Source: Mesostigma viride
Taxonomy: Eukaryota > Streptophyta > Mesostigmatophyceae > Mesostigmatales > Mesostigmataceae
Reading direction: 5' to 3'
DNA: 64,000 nucleotides
Assembly: GCA_009746045.1 (NCBI GenBank)
Contig: RPFO01000022.1
Location: forward strand, 2,342,497 to 2,406,496
The notes under the pieces were generated by a model that saw only the letters and a program-made list of their open reading frames with translations, was not told the origin of the DNA and ran no database searches. The position numbers were made by a program, and so were the translations under genes. Each line of letters opens with the position of its first letter. The first letter of the stretch is position 1. This document shows positions 1 through 11,157 of this stretch, in pieces.

Positions 1-76
1 TGCGTGCGTGCGGGCGTGCGTGCGTGCGTGCTCATGTGCGTGCGTGCGTGCGTACGTGCGTGCGTGCGTACGTGAG

Positions 77-172
<96 letters not shown>

Positions 173-178
173 TACTTG
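1..178. repeat. (TGCG)n microsatellite
   Basis: Nearly uninterrupted TGCG/CGTG tetranucleotide array ending 19 bases before the first visible MNS1 exon, so it lies in the intron just upstream of that exon. Open reading frames through it are simple Arg-Ala-Cys-Val repeats and not genes. Confidence 0.9.
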
Positions 179-196
179 CTTGCTTGTGTGCGCCAG

Positions 197-3100
197 CATC
201 CACGCGCACCTCACGGCGGTGCGCACGGAGGAGGACCAGAAGCGCATCCAGATGGAGGAGCTGCTCAACCAGCTGCACTACGAGGAGATGGAGGACAAGT
301 ACCTGCGCCGCGTGGAGGAGCTGCGTCTGAAGGTACGATGGGGCTGGCTTTGTGAGGGCGAACCCCTGGGGGGTCGCTTTGCCCAGTTCTGACGCCTTAC
401 CATTCGAATGGCTCATCTCGCGCTTGCTTGTCGCTTCTGACGCCCAGTTCTGACGCCTTATTGTTCGAGTGGCTCATAAGTTGCTTACTTATCTCTTGCT
501 CATCTCTTGCTCATCTCTTCCTCATCTCTTCCTCATCTCTTCCTCATCTCTTGCTCATCTCTTCCTCATCTCTTGCTTATCTCTTGCTCATCTCTTCCTC
601 ATCTCTTCCTCATCTCTTCCTCATCTCTTGATTATCTCTTGCTCATCTCTTCCTCATCTCTTCCTCATCTCTCGCTCAAAGTCCTGCAAATGCTCATCCC
701 TTGCTTACTGGTTGCTTCTGCTAACCTAGGTGGCGAATCCCCTAAGACAGGAGGGGTCGGTTAGGCATTGTGTGGCTGGTGTCATGCTGGTTTCTTGCGT
801 CCTTCTTGCGTCCTTCTTGCCTCCTTCTTGCGTCCTTCTTGCGTCCTTCTTGCGTCCTTCTTGCGTCCTTCTTGCGTCCTTCTTGCGTCCTTATTGCGTC
901 CTTATTGCGTCCTTCTTGCGTCCTCCTTGCGTCCTTATTGCTCGTTCGTGCTAAACTCCTGCTGATCTGAGGTGGGTGGTGGGCTGGTGCCTGGTGGGCG
1001 GGTGGGCCACCGTCTAGGGTTTGTGAGGGATAACCTTCTTTTCATTCCCGCCGTAAGTGCACTTGCCTGCTGATTTTTTTGCGTCCACGGGCCCCACGCT
1101 TGACCTCCTGCACTCATGTACTTGTTTGTCCCTTTGGCTTTCCCCGTGTCAGCCCCTTGTGCTTGTCCTTGTGCTTGTCCTGGTGCTTGCCCTTGTGCTT
1201 GTCCTTGTGCTTGTCCTTGTGCTTGTCCTGGTGCTTGCCCTTGTGCTTGCCCTTGTGCTTGTGCTTGCCCTTGTGCCTGTCCTTGTGCTTGTCCTTGTGC
1301 TTGTCCTTGTGCTTGTGCTTGTGCTTGTGCTTGTGCTTGTCCTTGTGCTTGCCCTTGTTCTTGTCCTTGTGCTTGCCCTTGTCCTTGTCCTTGTGTGCTT
1401 GTCCTTGTTCTTGTCCTTGTGCGTGTGCTTGTCGTTGTGCTTGCCCTTGTTCTTGTCCTTGTGCTTGTCCCTTGTTTTTGCCTCTTCTCTGTGTCGCTTG
1501 TCGTTGCCCCTTGTGTCAACCGCTGCGGCTTGTCCCTTGTGTATGTTTTCTCTGTTTGCCCCTTCCGCCTGTCACCTGTACGTGCCTGCTCCCCTTGTCC
1601 CTCCTGGCTGCGCCATCGGGTCGCACCGTGTCCTTGCGCCGTTTGTCGGCCTCATCCCCATCCGCAGAAGGAGCGCATGAAACTGGAGCTGCAGCAGGCG
1701 CACGAGATGGCGCGCCGCGCCAAGGCGGAGCAGCGCGAGAGGGAGCAGAGGGAGGAGGAGGAGTTCCGCGCACGGCTCATGGACAAGTTTGCCGAGGTGA
1801 GGGGTGGAGGGGTACAAACGCGCGGAGGTGAGGGGTGGATGCGTGGAAGCAAGTGGGGCAAGGTGATAGGGGGAGGGGGACAAGTTTGGCAGGGGTAAAG
1901 TGTGCCAAGGTGAGGGGGGTGGGGACAACTTTGAAGAGGTGAGGGGGAGGGGGGGGCAGGTTTGCCGAGGTGTGGGGGGGGCGGGGGGGGGGCTTTTACC
2001 TTCATCTGTGCTTGTCGTTCTTGATCTTTGTTCTTCTTTTCCTTGCATTGCCCCATCCACATCGTATTTTCTTTTTATGTTCTTCTCTCTTCCTGTCCTT
2101 GGAAGAGGGGTCGCTAATCGCGTACCTACCCTCTGCGGTACTTCTTACACCTGTGCTTCCCTCCCACCGCCTCATCGGGTGGGTACTTCTTCCCTTCCCA
2201 CCTATTCTACCCTGGCAGGACGACCGCCTGGAGCAGTTGAATGCGCAGAAGCGCCGCCTCAAGATGGAGGAGCACAAGCGCGAGGTGCAGCGCCTGTGGG
2301 ACGAGAAGAAGGCCATGTACGAGAAGCAGGTACGCAGCTCGGGCCTGACGACTGACTCCATCTCCCATCATGCTGTAGCAATCAGGGAGCGTTCTGGGGG
2401 ATGATAAAAAGGGCATGTACAGAGAAGCAGGTACGGCACATGCGACTCTAGCAATACTCATGGCTAGGATGATGTCAGCCATGGCATTGGTTATGGCATC
2501 GTTTGGTATTTTGGGATGAGAAGAAGGCCATGCATGCGAACCAGGTATTGCAGACGCGGCCCCCGTACTAGACTTGGCTAGGTTGATATGAGCCGTGACA
2601 TCCTCTACTACATACTATGGGACGAGAACGAGGCCAATAGGCCATGTATGAGAAGCAGGTGCGGCGCAAACCGATGGTCGCTGGCATGAACGGTGGTCGC
2701 TAGATGAAACGGTGGTCGCTGGCATGAACTATGTGAGCGGCGGGAATGGTGCACGCAGCTTCACATTACGAGTCGTGGATGTCTGCCCTGTAGTATCGCA
2801 ATGAAAATAATTTCCAAATACCCCGGCTTGGCCCACACGATATAATTATTAGCCCCCCCTGGCCCGTGTTATGTACTCTACCCCCGGTCGCCCACCTGGT
2901 TTAGTGATCGGTTGACCAATCCACGGCAACAGCATGATTATTCATGGTTACTTAACCGCTCCGGGGGTGCATGAATCATGATCATGATGTCTCGGTGCCC
3001 TTGCCCGCGTGGCGACTACTTCCTGGGTGCTCTCCCCAGCATGACCTTGATCAGTGATCACCCTGCGGATGCCCTGGAGCGTGTGTGTGATAGGGGCCTC

Positions 3101-3834
3101 TATCTTCCCTCGCGCCCATGATGGTTCTGGTGATTCGGCAACTGCTCGCCCACATGGCTCTACCTTTGGTGCTCACGTCCCGCCACCGTTTTGCGGGGTA
3201 CCCACCTGTAGAGTGGCTGGATTCTGCTGTCGTAACGCATGACGGTCACTGTCCCGCGTGCTCTCGTCAGCATAGCCATGGCTTTGGCACTCATCTGCAT
3301 AGCTACCGATGGTACTCGGCGCGTTTTCTATGTACTCCTGCATTTCTTTCATGATTTTCGCCTTGATTCGTCCTGCACCACACTGGCTGATTTGCTCTTG
3401 ATTATCCTCGCATCGCGCCCATGATGTCAATCTGAATCACCCTTGCATCACATGGACGGTATACTTGCATCTCGTGCGCTCTATTCTTGCATCGCACCGC
3501 TTGAATGATCCACAAACGGATCCTCGTACCATTAACCCACGGGAAATGATGACTCTTGGAATGGTACTCCCCGTACCAACCCACACGCCAGCACCAACGC
3601 GAGCTGGACGAGGAGCGCCGCATCGCCGACGAGGAGCGCGCCAAGGAGGAGATCATCGAGGCCGAGCGCCAACGGCTGCTGCGCGAGTACGCGTTCAAGC
3701 TCGCCGGCTTCCTGCCCAAGGGCGTGCTCAAGAACCAGGACGATCTGGAGAACCTGCGCAACTACGTGGCGGGCGAGGTGGAGAAGGAGAAGTCGGGGGG
3801 CTTCTCTATGGGCTCCGGCAGCCGGCGGTTTTAG
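197..3834 (+). CDS. MNS1: MNS1/CFAP127-like ciliary microtubule inner protein, 3' part
   Basis: Four exons are visible: 197-332, 1668-1796, 2219-2329 and 3592-3834. Phases join cleanly and give the last 206 or so residues; the N-terminal half lies before the window. The product is a highly charged, uninterrupted coiled coil (TPH-domain type). Family-diagnostic stretches are FRARLMDKFAEDDRLEQLNA across the exon 2/3 join, the NAQKRRLKMEEHKREVQRL block, and a C-terminal IIEAERQRLLREYAFKLAGF followed by LPKGVLKNQDDL. I recognise these as the conserved end of MNS1 (FAP127 in green algae). Known members line the lumen of ciliary doublet microtubules and are needed for motile cilia. The tail after DDLENL is short and ends in SGSRRF before TAG. 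Introns after exons 2 and 3 contain repeated copies of the exon ends (see findings). Identification is strong; the exact symbol assumes orthology. Confidence 0.87.
470..690. repeat. 11-bp minisatellite (CTCATCTCTTC type)
   Basis: About 18 tandem units of CTCATCTCTTS in MNS1 intron 1, with single-base variation (TTG/TTC). No exon signal is seen in this stretch. Confidence 0.85.
788..950. repeat. 10-bp minisatellite (TTGCGTCCTT type)
   Basis: About 15 tandem units of TTGCGTCCTT with minor variants (CTCC, TTAT), also in MNS1 intron 1. Confidence 0.85.
1150..1480. repeat. CTTGTGCTTGTC-type repeat
   Basis: Mixed 6- and 12-bp units of CTTGTG and CTTGTC/CTTGCC fill most of the rest of MNS1 intron 1. 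The low-complexity frames (LVLVLV, ACPCAC) are repeat translations. Confidence 0.85.
1797..1990 (+). repeat. reiterated exon-2 3' end plus splice donor in MNS1 intron
   Basis: The exon ends GACAAGTTTGCCGAG followed by donor GTGAGGGGTGG. Within the next 190 bases there are five imperfect copies, for example GGAG|GTGAGGGGTGGATG, GACAAGTTTGGCAG, CCAAG|GTGAGGGGGG, ACTTTGAAGAG|GTGAGGG and GGTTTGCCGAG|GTGTGG. Each keeps an AG|GT junction or a close relic of it. Confidence 0.8.
2330..2672 (+). repeat. reiterated exon-3 3' end plus splice donor in MNS1 intron
   Basis: Exon 3 ends GACGAGAAGAAGGCCATGTA then CGAGAAGCAG|GTACGC. Three decayed copies follow near 2399-2440, 2513-2552 and 2617-2666, spaced roughly 110 bases apart, each ending in (A)RCAG|GT. 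They are not part of the joined frame. Confidence 0.85.
2673..3591. other. rest of last MNS1 intron
   Basis: No coding region or clear repeat array is seen. Several short motifs such as GCGCCCATGATG recur loosely. The acceptor is CCACACGCCAG just before the last exon at 3592. Confidence 0.5.
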
Positions 3835-5170
3835 CTGTTTCTGGGCGCCGTCTGGGTTCTTACCGCCGACACTATTTTGGAGTCGATCAGAGAATCTCAT
3901 TCGCTTAGCGGGTGAATTTGGGAACAAGTTCTATTTTTTTTCCGTTCTGTTGAAGGTGAAAATTTTCCCGGAACCACTAACCGGAAAGTTTGCGGCTAGT
4001 ACAAAAGTAAAGGGGAACATGTCACGGAATGGCCCGATATGGGCTATGGGGGGCGTCGTGGGACCGATGCAGAGGGCCGTAGCACACCGGGGTGGGTACG
4101 GGAGGGCACCTTCCGCCCGCCATCAGCAGCCAGTTCATGAAAGACGTTTTCTTGGTACACTTGCATGGTGATACGGTGATAATCCCAGGGAAGGTCTGCT
4201 ATGGTGGTAATTTGTAGTCACAACCGGGCCGAAAGCGTGGCGGCCTCCAGCCAGCTATTGCCACCTTATGCTGGCATCACGTGGCACGAACGCCAGTGTC
4301 GCCAACAAAGATGAGCCCGCGCAAGCATGGGCTACTGTCGCTGAACGAGATTCTGGGGAGGGCCCTGACAGGAGGCCACCGATCAGAACCCTCGTGCGCC
4401 TTCTGAGAAAGGTAGCTTTGGATGTCTTTGGGCCTGATGATACTGCTGGCAGCCGGGGGGGAAGCTGTTGGTAGCTACCAGGAGCCTGGTATGACCTTAT
4501 TGGACTCGTACTCCCACCACGCAGGGCAAATGTGTGCCTGTCCAGGTGATCATTGATCCGTTTGGGGCAGGCGCAACCTGCGGCACATTGAAAGCATGAT
4601 ATTTTGCACTGTGAGATGGTTAGTCAGGCATGAGACTCCCTGGATTATATGTCCCAGCAGACATCCTCCATGGTCCTCACTGGAATAATGTGCAAACATG
4701 GCACTTGCGGGTCCATAACGAAGTGGCCGAGATAAAAATTACGAGGATGCGATGAAATTCCAGTGCTACGGAACGACGAAGCGCAGCCTGCCAACCATCC
4801 TTGCTTGTGCTGTTTTGTAAGGTGCTTGCAGATGGCATCTTGTGGGATGTTACAAGGTGGGATGGGACATGTGCGAAAAATGGTCAGAGCTTAGACCTGT
4901 ATCCTTCCTTTTCCTTCGAATTCCTGCCCTGGCTTTTGAATTCGCCGGGTTAAGTAGTCTTGTAAGTGAGTACTTGCGTGTCATGCACATGATTCACCTG
5001 CTACTGCTACATCCTCGAGACCCGGTCGCCTCATGTGGGGTGGTGTACACGCGGTCAAAGCTATAGCTTCGCAAAACCACTTCATTTCAAAGGTATGCGT
5101 CTCCAATTTGATAAAGAAGACTATCAGCAGCTAAATTGTGCAAGTGGAGAACGATCTATGAAGTGGTGTG
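3835..5170. other. MNS1 3' flank, no gene recognised
   Basis: After the MNS1 stop there is unique-looking sequence with only short random frames. The MNS1 3' UTR must lie at its start, but I see no clear polyadenylation signal. Confidence 0.5.
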
Positions 5171-5345
5171 CACATTCATTCATTCATTCATTCACGCGCC
5201 TTCCGGCGCCTCCGCTGGGAGAGTCACGGGGTACCAACTTTGAGTAGGTACCTAGCTTTCATCCCTGTTTGCTGCACAGCAAGAAGGGGCATGGGACCTG
5301 CCCTTTCTCTCGTTGCCTTGAAAGGCAGGCCATGAATTAATTAAC
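5171..5345 (-). mobile_element. 5'-truncated LINE 3' end (copy F)
   Basis: Read on the - strand, this has the family-specific end: a GTGCAGCAAACAGGGATGAAA block, then CCGTGACTCTCCCAGCGGAG, then a (TGAA)n tail at 5175-5192. It matches the ends of elements A, B, D and E in order and spacing, but the tail unit is TGAA and not TAAT and the hairpin is partly decayed. No coding part remains, as expected for 5' truncation during target-primed reverse transcription. Confidence 0.6.
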
Positions 5346-6066
5346 ACGTAACTGCGTCACGTGGCTGCTAGTACAGAGTAATTAATTAATTAATTAATTA
5401 TTCACGTGACCCCGTTGGGGTGTCACGGAGCACCTAAGTGCTTCCAATCCCTGAGTGTGCACAATGGGTAGGGCCGGGGGCAAGTAAGTAAGTAAGTAAG
5501 TACTTGCGTGTCATGCGCAAAGGCATGCCACGGAGTACTATGCTAATCTCATTAGAAAAATAATTACACAAAAGTTTAAACAAATATCGTCTGCATCATC
5601 CCCCAACCGTTAAGCACTAGATTAATTAATTAATTAATTATCAACATCACTCCGTTGGGAGTAGATGTAGCACATAGCCCTGAGAAGGGGCATATGGCTT
5701 TTAATACATTCTAGGCTACTTCATGCAAGGGTGGGAATGTAAGCTACCCCTGCTCTAGGTGCACCAAGGCACCTGCACCCTCATGGTCTATCACGCTATG
5801 CCCGGGTAAGGGGGGAGCATGCCTGTGAGGGAGGAAGATCATCATGGCTATACAAGAGCTAGGACATGGCTTCTCGACAGAGAGCATCTCTCTGCATGGC
5901 ATAGCATGGCTAAATTCTTAATGCAACATCCATGGGGGTCCCATTATAGACAAAGCATGGCTAAATGTTGAAGGCATCATCCATGGGGGCCATTATGGGC
6001 GCACATGCGCGTGGGCCACATGCTAGGCTAAGCCTTACTAATCTACACTACTGGTATATATATTCC

Positions 6067-7377
6067 TAGTCTGAGGTGGCAGGAGGGGGCTGCCAGGGCT
6101 TGTGGTCAACGTGGATGACCGCCCCCCTCCAGTATACCGGCTTCCCCCTTGCGCTCTGCCGGAGCTGAAGGTAGGTCGGCCATAGCTCGCGTCGATCGCC
6201 GTTGTTGCTGGGCCAGGGTCAAGTCGTCGTCCAGCGTGAAGCGAGTCTCCGAGAGCTTCTTGCGGCATTTAAGGAACGCCAGCTTGTCCGCCATGTACTT
6301 AAAGGTGAGGAGCACGGGTGCCGGGCCAGCCTTCCCCCGCGCGCGGGGGAGGCGGACAGCCGACATGTCCAGCTCACCAGTGAGTAACATGGGGGCAAGA
6401 ATGGCGCGCTTAACTGCCTCAAGAAGGCTCGTGGAGGTCTCACCTGCCTGCTGGTCGAAGTGCTTGACGATGACATTGTGGCTGCGCCGCGCGATGTCGG
6501 CTTCCTCGCGAAGGTCGAGGGCTTGTTGCTTGAGTTGTGCCGAGATGGTGGAGGTGGTGGAGGTGGTGTGCTGCTTAAGCAAGTCCGCCCAGGTGGAGGG
6601 AGCATCGCCGGCCGGGCCAGCAGGCGCCGGCTGGGCGGCGATGTCCTTCACCGCCTGGGCGGTGAGGCCGGCGGTGTCATGCAAGCTCTCAAGGGCGTTG
6701 GCGGTGGCTTGAAGGCGGTGGTCGAGGTCGAGGAGCTGGGCTTTGATGTCGGCAGTGGAGGCGGAAATGGCAGTGGAGGTGGAGGCGGCGGCGGTGGAAA
6801 TGTGAGGAAGTTCAGCAGTCAGCGTGCCGCCGATTGCTGCTATGTCGGCAGCAAGGGGGGTCACGTGCTGCTGAAAGGCTTCCGTGAGGATGGAACGGAA
6901 TGCGGGGGCGGAGATGGATGGAGCCCAGATCTCGCCGTCAGACTTCTGGAGAAGAGAGTTGAGGACGGCGTGTTGGAGTTGGGGGCGGGGACACCCGAAC
7001 AGCTCGCGGACGTTGTGCCAGCGTCGGCCGTCGGTGACGAGGAGGCGTCCAGTGGCGTGGAGATGGAGGCACAGGTCGTAAAGCGAGGCGTAGTCCCCGA
7101 AGAAGATGTGATGCATAGCATCACTCGGGGAATGGAGCCGACAGCGCGGTTCCGAGAAGCGTGGCCCTCCAGTTTTGTCGGCGGGGCGGGCGCGTTTTGG
7201 GTCAGGCGATGCCGATGGCGAGGCATTGAGGCCGGGAGGTTGCTGGGTGACCACCAGTGCACGACTAGTGTCACCGCTGCCTGCCGGATCTGGCGAAGCG
7301 GCAGCCTCAGCTGCCGCATTGTCGAAGGCGAGCGCATCCGCCAAACTGCGTTGCGTCGACGGGCGTTTGCTCGTCAT
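6067..7377 (-). CDS. ORF1 protein of element A (nucleic-acid-binding, LINE ORF1-like)
   Basis: The ATG at 7377-7375 opens a 423-codon frame starting MTSKRPSTQRSLADAL. The N-terminus is a Ser/Ala/Pro-rich linker. A middle part, about residues 170-260, is rich in Ala, Thr and Leu heptads and may trimerise. Near residues 290-300 is HNVIVKHFDQ, an RRM-like strand. The C-terminal block reads FTLDDDLTLAQQQRR. This last block recurs in ORF1 of B (WSLDDDLTPAQLRARR) and in D (WTLDDDLTPAQQQQRR), so the three are one family. Near 6180 the frame breaks: the family ending GKPVYWRGAVIHVDHKPWQP is readable in the next frame down to a stop at about 6067. One indel therefore separates the present frame from the ancestral end. 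The expected role is binding element RNA for retrotransposition. Confidence 0.78.
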
Positions 7378-7440
7378 ATATTGCGTTTTAGATTCGGAAA
7401 ATTATATCAGCATGTGCGTCTGAGAAAGACGAAGCGATAG

Positions 7441-7507
7441 TGATATTCACGACTGAATTCGGTGCTCAAACGTGAAAGTTATGAGCTCCGACAGCCATGG
7501 CTACCTC
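7441..7507 (-). promoter_or_regulatory. conserved LINE 5' UTR motif (candidate internal promoter)
   Basis: On the - strand the block AACTTTCACGTTTGAGCACC precedes ORF1 of A. It recurs as TAACTACCACGTTTGGTCAC upstream of ORF1 in B (12531-12554) and exactly in the A' copy (59678-59699). Conservation outside coding sequence at the same distance from ORF1 suggests a transcription or translation signal. Function is inferred only. Confidence 0.4.
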
Positions 7508-7535
7508 GTGGCTCGTGGCTCGTGGCTCGTAAGCA

Positions 7536-10500
7536 CTAGATGGGGATGTAATACTCATCCGAGCTGTCCTCTACTGTAATGGCAGACGAGGCGGTAGTGT
7601 AGCGGCTATCCTCAGGACCAATAACCTCCACCTGCGGACTTCTACCCTGGCTAGCAATGGGCCGCGGGGCCCGTGGGGAGAAAACAGGAGCATACCCCTC
7701 GGGGAGGTGCTTATCGCAGATGGCAGCCCATTTCTCCTTGTCAATCATGCGGGCGCGGAGTACGGATAGTCCCAGAAGCCCTGCATCTTCAAGCAGCTGT
7801 GTCACATAGGTCCGGGTCGCGCCGCGCCGGTGCCCGGCGCGCGCAAGTTTGCCAGTGGGTTGCGATGGGACAAGGGGACCCTGCCATAGGAGGAGGTGTC
7901 TACCTGGTTGGCCCCCCGGCAGGGCCCACATCGGTATTCACCTGGTCTGTGCGGGCAAGATGGCCGGCAAAGAGGAGGCGGCGGTGTCGGATGGTATGGG
8001 TGACAAGAGGGAGCTCGCAGTAGAGCTCGGCCCGGGTGCGGCGTTCTTGGTAGTGGACGCCGAGGATATGACGGAGCATTCGAGTGACGGTGCCGTCAAG
8101 CTGCTGGCTCAGCGCGTGGTCCAGGGTCCACGCCTCGCAGCCATAAAGGAGGATGCTGAGGACAAGGGCCTTGAACAGAATGCGCTTGCGTCGCTCACTC
8201 AGGTAGCGACAGGTCCAGAACCTGTCGAGGCGGCGGAGGGCCGCCCAGGCCTGGCCAATGCGGGTGTTGATGTCGTCGGCCGTGGAGGGAAGCCAGCTGC
8301 CAAGGAGCTTGAAGCGAGTCGCCGGGGGGACGGGGCTGCCGTCTAGCAAGAGGAGGGTGGGTGGGGCTATCCCAGCAGGGAAGCCGATGGCCATGACCTC
8401 CGTTTTCTTGCTGATCATAAGCCCCACCGCCCACGCTTCCAGTGATAAGCTGTCTAGCCAGAGTTGGGCTGACTCTGGGGTTTCCACGAGTGTCGTGTCA
8501 TCAGCGTAGATCAGATCGCTCAGGCGGTAGGGTGGGTCAACCCCGCCGTAGCTGGCGTACTCCGTGACCTCGATCCCCGGCGGGCGCCCCTCCACCCGGG
8601 CGAAGCGGGCTTGTGCACGCCGCATAATATAGTCCACCATAATGATGAATAGATATGGGGAGAGCACACAGCCCTGCCACACCCCGGTGTGCAGGGGAAA
8701 CGCCGGAGTGACGCCGTCGGCGGTACGGACCTGGGCTTGGGACCCTTCATAGAACTGGCGGATGATCTCAACGATGTACGATGGGACACGGAACAGGTGA
8801 AGGACCACCCACAGGGCGTCCCATATAACCGTATCGAATGCCTTGGTGTAATCCACGAAGATCAATAGCAATGGCAAGAGGCCGGGGGCCAGGCGGCCCA
8901 CTTCCTCGATCAGGCGGCGCGCGGTAATAGTGACCATAACACAATTGCGACCAACACGGAAGCCCATCTGGGACTCACCTAGGTGGGGATCGAGGCTGGC
9001 GCGCATGCGGTTCAGCAGGAGACGCATGAAGACTTTCAGCACGCAGCTTTGGAGGCATACGCCGCGGTAGTTGCCGGTATCCGCGGCGGACCCCTTGCCC
9101 TTGTACAGCATGACCCGGACAGCGGTCTTCCAATACGTCGGCGGGGGGAGGCCATCTCGTAGAATCCGGTTGCAAACACCCCGGAGGAAAGGCTCAAGCT
9201 CAGGCATCTTAACCACCTCCGGTGAAATATTGTCCACTCCCATGGCAGCATCATTGCGGAGGGTGGAGATGGCAGCAGCCCATTCCTGGGGAGTCCACTC
9301 GTCGTGGGGGCCGTCCACCAAGGGGCCGGAGAGCGGTGGGACCAGGTAGTCCGTCTCGCTGGTGGGCGCCTGCGGGGGCTCAATGGGGCCGCCTCGGCTG
9401 GCCGCAGGGCGTGCAGCTGCAGCGGGGTCAAGCGGGGGGGGCGGGCCAGGGGCCCCTGATAGTTTGGCCTGGGAGCTGGGAGCTGAACCAAATCTCAAGG
9501 CGTTCACTGGGGGTGCCTGGGATGTCAGCCCGTTGCGTTTCCCGGCGTCCGGTGAGACGGTCGAGAGAGCGCCAGGCCGCCTTGTGCTGGTTGGCGGCCG
9601 TGTGGCGATTGATTTCGGCGGCAAGTGTCTCCACCTCCTCCGCATGTGCGGCAGTATATGCTTGAGTAAGCCGTTCCTGGTACGGGTACAGGTCCTCCCC
9701 GCGGCGGCGGGCCTGCGCTAGCGCCAGCCGGGCGGCAACCACCCGGGCGTCGCGCAGGTAGAGCGGGGCTGGTCGGGCGCGGGGTTGCTCGGGGAGAAGC
9801 TTAGAGCCAAGCTCCACCGATCGCATGAACAGTTCGTAGGGTGGCGTGAGATCTACACCGCGATCTGCGTCCAGGTACATCAAAGGTTGCGCGTCCACGA
9901 AGGCAGACCTGATTGCATCGCGGCGTATCTCATCCGCTGACCACTTCTCCCTGCGCCCACGGACGGGGCGTAAGCAGGTCCAGTCAGGGCGGGGCCGGGG
10001 GCGGCGGCGCGCAGGGGCCTGAAGACGTAGGCGCAAGGTTGCGGTGACCATGCGATGATCCGATGCGACACTGGGGGTGGTCAGCGTACGGGCATCGATG
10101 ACGGAAGAGCGCCAGCACTTGCGCACAAGTATGTAGTCCAAGCATACACATCGCCGCCGAGGGAGCATCGAGCCAGCCGCCCTGCGCATGGGGCCCACAA
10201 AGGTCACTAGTGCATCAGGCGGTTTAGCAAACAGCGTATTGGCAGCAGTCAAGTCCCCCTCAGTGAGCAGTTGCTCAAGTAGGGGGGTGTTGGCATTGCT
10301 ATCGGTTAGGCGCGGCGCATACATGCAGCCCCCGCGGCCCACGGGCAGGGTCGCGTTGGCATCCACCAAGATGGCAACGATGTATTGACGTGGGATCTGT
10401 TTCTCTATGTCGAGCAACTGGTTGAAGAACGCTGCGCGGTCCTCGGCCGGGTGCCCAGCATGTGGGGCATATCCGACAATTACCGAGAGCATAATGGGGG

Positions 10501-11131
10501 TCCGTCCTTCAAGGGAGCGGAAAGTGCACTGAAGGATCCGATTCGAGCAAAGTTTGTGGTCCACGAGCTGGGCGGCAGCGGTGGGGGAGCACAGCAGGCC
10601 CACTCCTCCCTGACCCGGTGCATGCGCCGGGCCGCACAGCAGTTGCCATTGTAGTGCGAGGGTGACACGCTGAACGGGGCCCTCAAAGGAGCGTCGGTGC
10701 TCTTGGACCCCAAGCACATCAATGCCATATAGGCGGCAGTAGTGGACAAGCTCGTTGGCCCGCGGGGGGGCATCTCCCCCGGGCAGGGTGCGGACATTGT
10801 AGGTTGCGATGCGCAGCGAGTGGTGCCGGCGTTGGCCCAGCAGGGGGCGCCGGGGACCCGCGGTGTCGGCAGGGGGTTGGGGGGAGGCTGGCGGGGACGT
10901 GTGTGCGGCGTGAGATAACATAGTACTTTTCAACGCGCATAGGGCACCCTCCAGGCGGGCGGCGCGACTTGCTCGCCTGGTCTTGGGGTCAAAGAATGCA
11001 GCATACCGTTGGGAGTGCCGGGTTGCGAAAGCCAGCAGGCGCTCCTTGTTGCGAAGTTGGCGATGAAGGTCGCGGCTTTGACTCCGTTGCGTCGTCCGTG
11101 AGATTGGACTATCCAAGACACGCTCGGCCAT
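7536..11131 (-). CDS. LINE B ORF2: APE-type endonuclease plus reverse transcriptase (two frameshifts)
   Basis: Three overlapping frames form one protein. The first frame (11131-9428) carries the endonuclease at about residues 105-350: LRIATYNVRTLP, GVQEHRRSFEG, LVDANATLPVG, and VASDHRMVTATL as the catalytic SDH end. The second frame (from about 9440 to 7900) carries the reverse transcriptase: NYRGVCLQSCVLKVF, the FVDYTKAFDTVIW motif A, GVWQGCVLSPYLF, and YADDTTLVET with the catalytic YADD. A C-terminal segment near ILLYGCEAWTLD and RRRLLFAGHLAR follows. The third frame (7931-7536) adds RRGATRTYVTQLLEDAG and a stop. Frame 1 breaks at an eight-C run near 9434-9441; frame 2 breaks at a six-G run near 7914-7919. 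The catalytic residues are intact, so the copy is young, or the breaks are sequencing indels. The start is 26 bases after the ORF1 stop. Confidence 0.88.
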
Positions 11132-11157
11132 CGGACGACGGGTGTGGGGGGTGGGTT

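Larger units (their letters stand above)
5625..7530 (-). mobile_element. ORF1-only LINE derivative A, complete, nested in B
   Basis: A 1.9-kb element on the - strand. Its 5' end is a short (CGAGCCA)n block at 7508-7530. Then come a 5' UTR sharing a motif with B, an ORF1 (7377 to about 6067), a 3' UTR with no ORF2, and an end of CTCCCAACGGAG hairpin plus (TTAA)n at 5625-5642. It is flanked by TAAGCACTAGAT on both sides, a 12-bp target duplication. The architecture resembles HAL1 ('half-L1') elements: ORF1 without reverse transcriptase. Confidence 0.82.

Noticed and set aside
3054-3430. Several short frames in the last MNS1 intron
   Set aside because: No splice signals linking them to the MNS1 frame and no family resemblance.
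6460-7440. 326-codon + strand frame opposite ORF1 of element A
   Set aside because: Gly-rich antisense shadow of a GC-rich coding region. The - strand frame has homologs in B, D and A'.
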